Shown here: piece after piece, positions 59,459 through 64,000 of the stretch
Numbering within the stretch: position 1 is the first letter of the stretch
How the letters are laid out: each line of letters starts with the position of its first letter
From: Lepturacanthus savala
Lineage: Eukaryota; Chordata; Actinopteri; Scombriformes; Trichiuridae
Length of the DNA: 64,000 nt
Direction: 5' to 3'
NCBI GenBank assembly: GCA_030544235.1
Contig: CM060465.1
Span: 27,722,988 to 27,786,987, forward strand
Notes under the pieces: generated by a model
What the model was told of the DNA's origin: nothing
What the model saw: the letters and a program-made list of their open reading frames with translations, nothing else
Databases searched by the model: none
Position numbers and translations under genes: made by a program

Positions 59459-60385
59459 ACAGCGTTGGGAGTATCGTGTTACAAAAGTAATAAACGACTG
59501 TAATGCATTGATTTTTCTGCTGTAACGCAGTAATGTAAGGCATTACAGGAAAATAAAATGGTAATATTTCACTTGGCATAAATGTCAGTAACACGCATTA
59601 CAATGTGTTTTTAACCTGGATTGAAGCGGTCAGTGTTTCGTTTTTCTTAATACAAATCTGCTAAAATCGCCACAAGATCAGCAGCAGTGAAACGTCCAAA
59701 ATGTAAGGATTTGGAGAACATCGTAGTCAGTTGCACTTTGTGTACTACACCTATAGAACTGTCCACTTCCTGAAATAGCAGCAGTAATTAACGGAGGTGC
59801 CACAGTCAGTCAGTCAGTCATTTTCTATACCTGCTTATTCCTCATTAGGGTCACATGGTCTGCTGGAGCCAATCCCAGCACGTTACAGCGAGAGGCAGGG
59901 ATACACCCCAGATGGTCGCCAGCCAATCGTGCGGCACACACCATTCACTCACACACTCACACCTACGGGCAATTTAGAGTCACCAATTAACCTCAGCATG
60001 TTTTTGGACTGTGGGAGGAAGCCGGAGTACCCGGTGAAAACCCACACAGACACGGGGAGAACATGCAAACTCCACACAGAAAGGTCCCAGACCCAGGACC
60101 CAAGGAGGTCTTGAACCTGCGACCTTCTTGCTGTGAGGCAACAGCGCTAACCCCTGCGGAGGTGCCACAGTGACATGACAAAACAGACAAAACGAACGTT
60201 CTCCTGCTCTGAGATCCTTCAGAATCAAGCGGTTAGGAGACTGAAAACCACTTTCCACAGTGGAATCACCAACTTTTGGAAAACTAGTGTAATGCCTTAC
60301 ATTTTAAATATAGTAATATAGTAATATAATAAATTACCAAATAGATAACAGATTACGCAGTACAGTTTTGAAGTAACTTGGGGTG
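59459..60385 (-). mobile_element. Dispersed transposon-like element (copy B), split by a later insertion
   Basis: The left end CAGCGTTGGGAGTATCGTGT, then TACAAAAGTAATA has the 'CAGTGTTGGG-GTAAC' character of non-autonomous hAT elements. The interior matches copy A at 33650-34095 in reverse orientation: CTGTCCACTTCCTGAAATAG, GAGACTGAAAACCACTTTCC and ATCCTTCAGAATCAAGCGG. The match is interrupted by the insertion at 59807-60157. The right end is degenerate, so 60385 is approximate. Confidence 0.7.
59807..60157. mobile_element. Retroposed repeat inserted in copy B, 14-bp target duplication
   Basis: A 351-bp unit with GTTTTTGGACTGTGGGAGGA, AGCCGGAGTACCCGGTGAAA and ACCTTCTTGCTGTGAGGCAA, one of the most common teleost repeats. 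It is flanked by a perfect 14-bp duplication GGAGGTGCCACAGT (59793-59806, 60158-60171). That length fits target-primed reverse transcription more than DNA transposition. A CAGTCAGTCAGT run at the left edge could be the tail, which would put it in minus orientation. Confidence 0.85.
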
Positions 60386-62220
60386 TTATGCCGACTGGTT
60401 GAAGATACAATTTGTATATCAGGCAATGAATTACCCTTGCAATTAAAAGGCATCCCCTGCCCCCTGTTTTTTTCTGTTCATGCCTATAGGGAGAGCTCTT
60501 GAAAAACAAACATCCGCTCGCCTCGCAGACGCTTCGCAGACGAGCGCACATGAGTTTTGAGGTGGCAGCGCTCTTCTCCAAAAACGATGTAAATACAGTC
60601 GTGAGTGGCCTCCTCCAAAGAGCCAAGCTCCATTTCCTCCCGTCTTGGTAAGAGACGAGCTTTATCTCCTGCTACAGAGCTCTGGCTCTGGCTGAGGTCC
60701 AGGAAGCTCTAGGAAAAAAAAAAAGAAAACACACAGTCGACTTCAATAGGCCACACATACACACACAAATGCAGAAAAAAAAGACGTATTCATGCACAAA
60801 TATATATAACAGATGTACAAGTGGTCCAAGGGTGCAGCTGGTCTGGACTTGATGTTTCACTTCCTGTTGATCAGAGGAGACTTTCAGGTGAGCAGTCCTT
60901 CAAACACGCGTTTTGAGGGAGTGAATCTCAAAAAAACTCAAAAGAATTTCAGCAGAGAATAAGTCAGTTGGAATAAAGCTGGCATCTGCTTTAAAGCCTT
61001 AATGAAATCTCTTAAAGGTATACAAAAAACACTTAATGAACAGTGCAAATCAGACAAGACCAAATCACAGAGAGGACAGGGCCGTATATAATAACTGTCT
61101 CGTTAGAAAAAGTTGATGGAAAAAACAAAAGTTCAAGAAACAACCTCTATTTTGCATGAAAAGGTTTTTAAGCTTGCTTGAGGTTTTTAAAAGAGAGATA
61201 ATTTCTTTAATGTAGGATGAAATAAGTTGGGAAGTAGCAAACATTTAACTCAGTTTTTATCGGTATCTTTGCCGTTATTCCCATAATATGCAATTCTTGG
61301 TCTTTTTCTAGTGAGTGGATAGTTTTGAATGACGGGTCGGCATCAATGGGAAATATTTTCCTGAAGCTTGCCTGAGACGAGGATCAGAAAATAAGATCAA
61401 GTCTGATACGGTAGGTCTACGGTTGGGTTTTGAGCTACGATGCATGTGTTTTGTTGAGTTTTCTAGACATTGGTCTTTCGTGGCTTCTCCTTTTACAAAG
61501 ATTCCTTTTATAAAAACGTCACGTAACTTTTTGAGAAGTAGGCAAAGGTTCATGCAAAAATTTTACAAAATATTGGGGAAAATAGTGTTCGGAATCCAGT
61601 GGCTCTGACAATATATAACAGACGGTCACTTGAAATTGGCTTGACAGGAAGATGGCAAGACTTTTTTTGTCTCATTCCTTGTTTCATAAAAGGGAATTAA
61701 TGAACATTTTCCAAGGCCATCGTGACCTAAAAGTCACCAGCATATTCAGCAACAATGCAAAGAGACATATTTTAGACCCGGAAAGCAGAGATTACAGCCA
61801 GGAAGTTGTGAATATGACATCAGAGGAGTGTGTTGGTGGTGGATATCATGCACTTGGATAAAACTAACAAAATGTTCCTGTTGTAATATTTTCGAACGCT
61901 AGCAAATTTGTTCAAACGACAAAGGTGTGAACTTCTAGTGTTAGCCTACCTTAGAATAGCAAAACCACAGAAATATACATGCTTTCTTTTTTTTTTTTCA
62001 CAAGACTGCTAAAGCGGTGCTCAGTGAGGGATTGCATTATGTCACAGAAGCTATCTTGGAGGTGACTCACAGACCTGCAGGGAGTCTGGGAGTAAAGTGG
62101 CTGACGATCCTCAGCTGAATAAAGGCCTTGGGGCTCCAGATCCATCTCCGCATGCGTGGGTGTCACTTACACTTAAAAGATCTCCCAGTTGTTTGCTTTA
62201 CATGACACTTACCTGGAAAT
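60386..62220. other. Intergenic sequence, no gene seen
   Basis: Short frames only. A segment near 60490-60660 has some CpG but no exon structure. Confidence 0.5.
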
Positions 62221-62229
62221 GTATAGCCC

Positions 62230-62430
62230 AGCCATTATGATTTTCACCAAAGGGGGGACCATTATGTCCGGCGCGATCACGGCGCGCTCTCACGCTTTCT
62301 TCGCAGGCCCCGAGGAAATCACGCCGGTCTTATCGGCGAGCGATTAATGAGCGAGCGATGCAAAGTCCAGACACACGCGATGGCTCCGCGATGAAAGCAT
62401 TAAGGCGCTAAAAAGGCCGGCCTTTGTTCA
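62230..62430. other. CpG-rich unique block, candidate regulatory element
   Basis: CGGCGCGATCACGGCGCGCT, GTCTTATCGGCGAGCGATTA and GATGGCTCCGCGATGAAAGC form about 200 bp with an unusual density of CpG in AT-rich surroundings. A TTCTTCGCAG that looks like an acceptor lies inside, but no frame stays open to a donor. A conserved element or unmethylated promoter is possible. Confidence 0.3.
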
Positions 62431-64000
62431 ACCCGACAGGGAGAGCTGAGGGTAGCAGAGGGCGACTGGAAAAATGAGGCAGCCTTTTGCGAAATAAGTC
62501 TGGGTAATCCATCAGATGCCAGGCCTCATTATGGCTCGTGGATACAGCATGAAAGAGAGGCCTTTATCTGGGCTTCCTGTTCTTATTAGCAACGCTCAGG
62601 CAAAAGAAAAAAAAAAAAAGAAAAGCACAGTCGCAGTCCCTCTGTCATCCCTCGCCTCCGGCTGGGGGGGGCGCTGCTGACACAGGGAAGCGGAGTCATT
62701 CTCTGGCGTGCATTCCCTGGCCGCCTCTCTGGACCAGGCCTGCCAACTTGCGGGGATGAGTGTGTGTGTGTTGTATTTCTGTACGAGCGCCTGTGTGTGC
62801 ACACACGTGTCCGGGGAGGCTCGACAGTCGCTGTCAGAAACCTTTTTTTGCCAGCTGCAGCACATCCTCCCCTTCGCCGACGAGAGCCAAAAAGACCCCA
62901 AAATGGTCGCGGCTATTTTAGGCCGCTCATTCTCAAAATGGTGATACACACACACACACACAAATGCCGGAAACGATTGCGGCGCACTTCTGTGGACCGT
63001 TTATACGAGCGTATTTCTCCGTTATTGCACGCCAGTTGATAGTTTATGGGACGTGAGATCTCGGGGGGGGCGGGCGCAGAGGAGTCTTTTGTCTTCTTGC
63101 AGTCCCTGTAGAGAAGGAAAAAAAAAAAACACACACTCCTAACAAGTGCGCCTACTCATCCTCCGCAACTCGTAAAACTGCTGAGTAGGAAAATATGAAT
63201 ATGAATGTGCCAACCGGGATGATAAGCTGCACCACAGTGTATGAGAATGACACCTGGTACATCACACGCCTATTGATCCCCAGAGAATCTTCAGTCAAAT
63301 TATTGCTTTTTCTCTTCCCCCCACTCTCACTCCGCACACTGTAGTCAATCAGGAAGTACATAAACAAACTTTTAACAATAAAGATTATAACCGAGTGAAA
63401 GACCCAACTATTCTGGCTCAATCAACCATTACCTTAAATCCTCTTTTCACAGGAGGAGGAGGGTGCACGCCGGCTGGCGCCGCACGCCATACCCGCTCAG
63501 GCCAGCAGAGGGCAGTGGGCGACAGTAGTGGCGCCGTCAGATTGGAGATTGAAAGGTAGCATCGTGGAATCCCGGAGTATGGCAGGTGGAGCGGATAATG
63601 CCCTGAATAAAGAAAGGGGACGAAAACAACACAGCACAAAGGCGGCAAATTAGCCCATCTCCAAAAAAGATGAGGGGGCTTCAATTATCACAGCCGGAGG
63701 CCCGGCTGACGGTGGGGGTGAGGGGAGTCAGATTGAACTTTTCAATGAATCTGAGGCACAGTGTGAGGTCATTAAAGAGAAAGGAAAAAAAAAAAAAAAA
63801 AGACAAGAAAAGAGGGGCTGCCACTCGACGGAATGAAAGGTGGCAAACAGCGGCTTCTTTAAAAAGGCTCGCAGGAAGAACGGCAGCAGACGGGCGCCTC
63901 AGTCTTTTCTCTGTAAACAAGGCAAAAAATAATACTCTTATGAGCACCGCAGGCTACATAATTATGTGGGATATGCATTTATTTTTTTTTTTGTGAGAAA
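62431..64000. other. Right-edge sequence, no gene placed
   Basis: Mixed composition with CpG-rich segments at 62640-62920 and 63440-63560. Overlapping frames of about 90-120 codons on both strands have no domains, and many contain poly-K or poly-F from A/T runs. An exon of a neighbouring gene cannot be excluded. Confidence 0.4.

Noticed and set aside
60098..60157. tRNA-like B box (GGTCTTGAACCTGCGAC)
   Set aside because: It is part of the dispersed repeat at 59807-60157; no cloverleaf can be completed.

Overview
The window looks like nuclear DNA of a ray-finned fish, probably an advanced (percomorph-type) teleost. Three things point there: multi-exon genes with GT-AG introns, long AT-rich non-coding stretches with many (TA)n and (CA)n arrays, and a set of interspersed repeats typical of teleosts (hAT, Tc1 and Harbinger miniature elements, decayed non-LTR retrotransposon pieces, and the abundant repeat carrying 'TTTTTGGACTGTGGGAGG'). 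Species assignment is inference.

One gene is clearly recognisable: hmg20a on the minus strand. Seven coding exons were placed by reading frame, splice sites and phase between 39186 and 31580. A last exon holds the stop codon and 3' UTR and runs to a poly(A) signal at 30805-30800. The HMG box is split over the exons 38943-38734 and 37081-36949. The C-terminal coiled coil is mostly in 33522-33307. The first coding exon could not be placed, but the 39186-39095 exon stays open in frame up to its acceptor, so the true start probably lies further 5'. A CpG-rich stretch at about 42780-43420 is the likely promoter.

At the left edge two plus-strand, phase-compatible exon candidates (226-309 and 764-893) look like part of an unrecognised gene. 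The rest has no coding gene that can be supported. 1.4-30.7 kb is a gene desert with two CpG-rich islands (19.8-20.3 and 23.0-23.7 kb) that may be promoters or non-coding first exons, plus repeats. 43.5-64 kb is also non-coding. It holds a decayed retrotransposon, a 63-bp-period minisatellite, a hAT-type element with an intact 8-bp duplication that carries a second fold-back element inside it, a Harbinger-like element, and a repeat split by a retroposed insertion with a 14-bp duplication. Several GC- and CpG-richer blocks may be conserved regulatory elements, which cannot be tested here.

Human HMG20A lies between PEAK1 and LINGO1. No coding exon of either is visible in this window, so if that order holds here their coding parts lie outside it. 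No tRNA, rRNA, CRISPR or prokaryotic feature was found.
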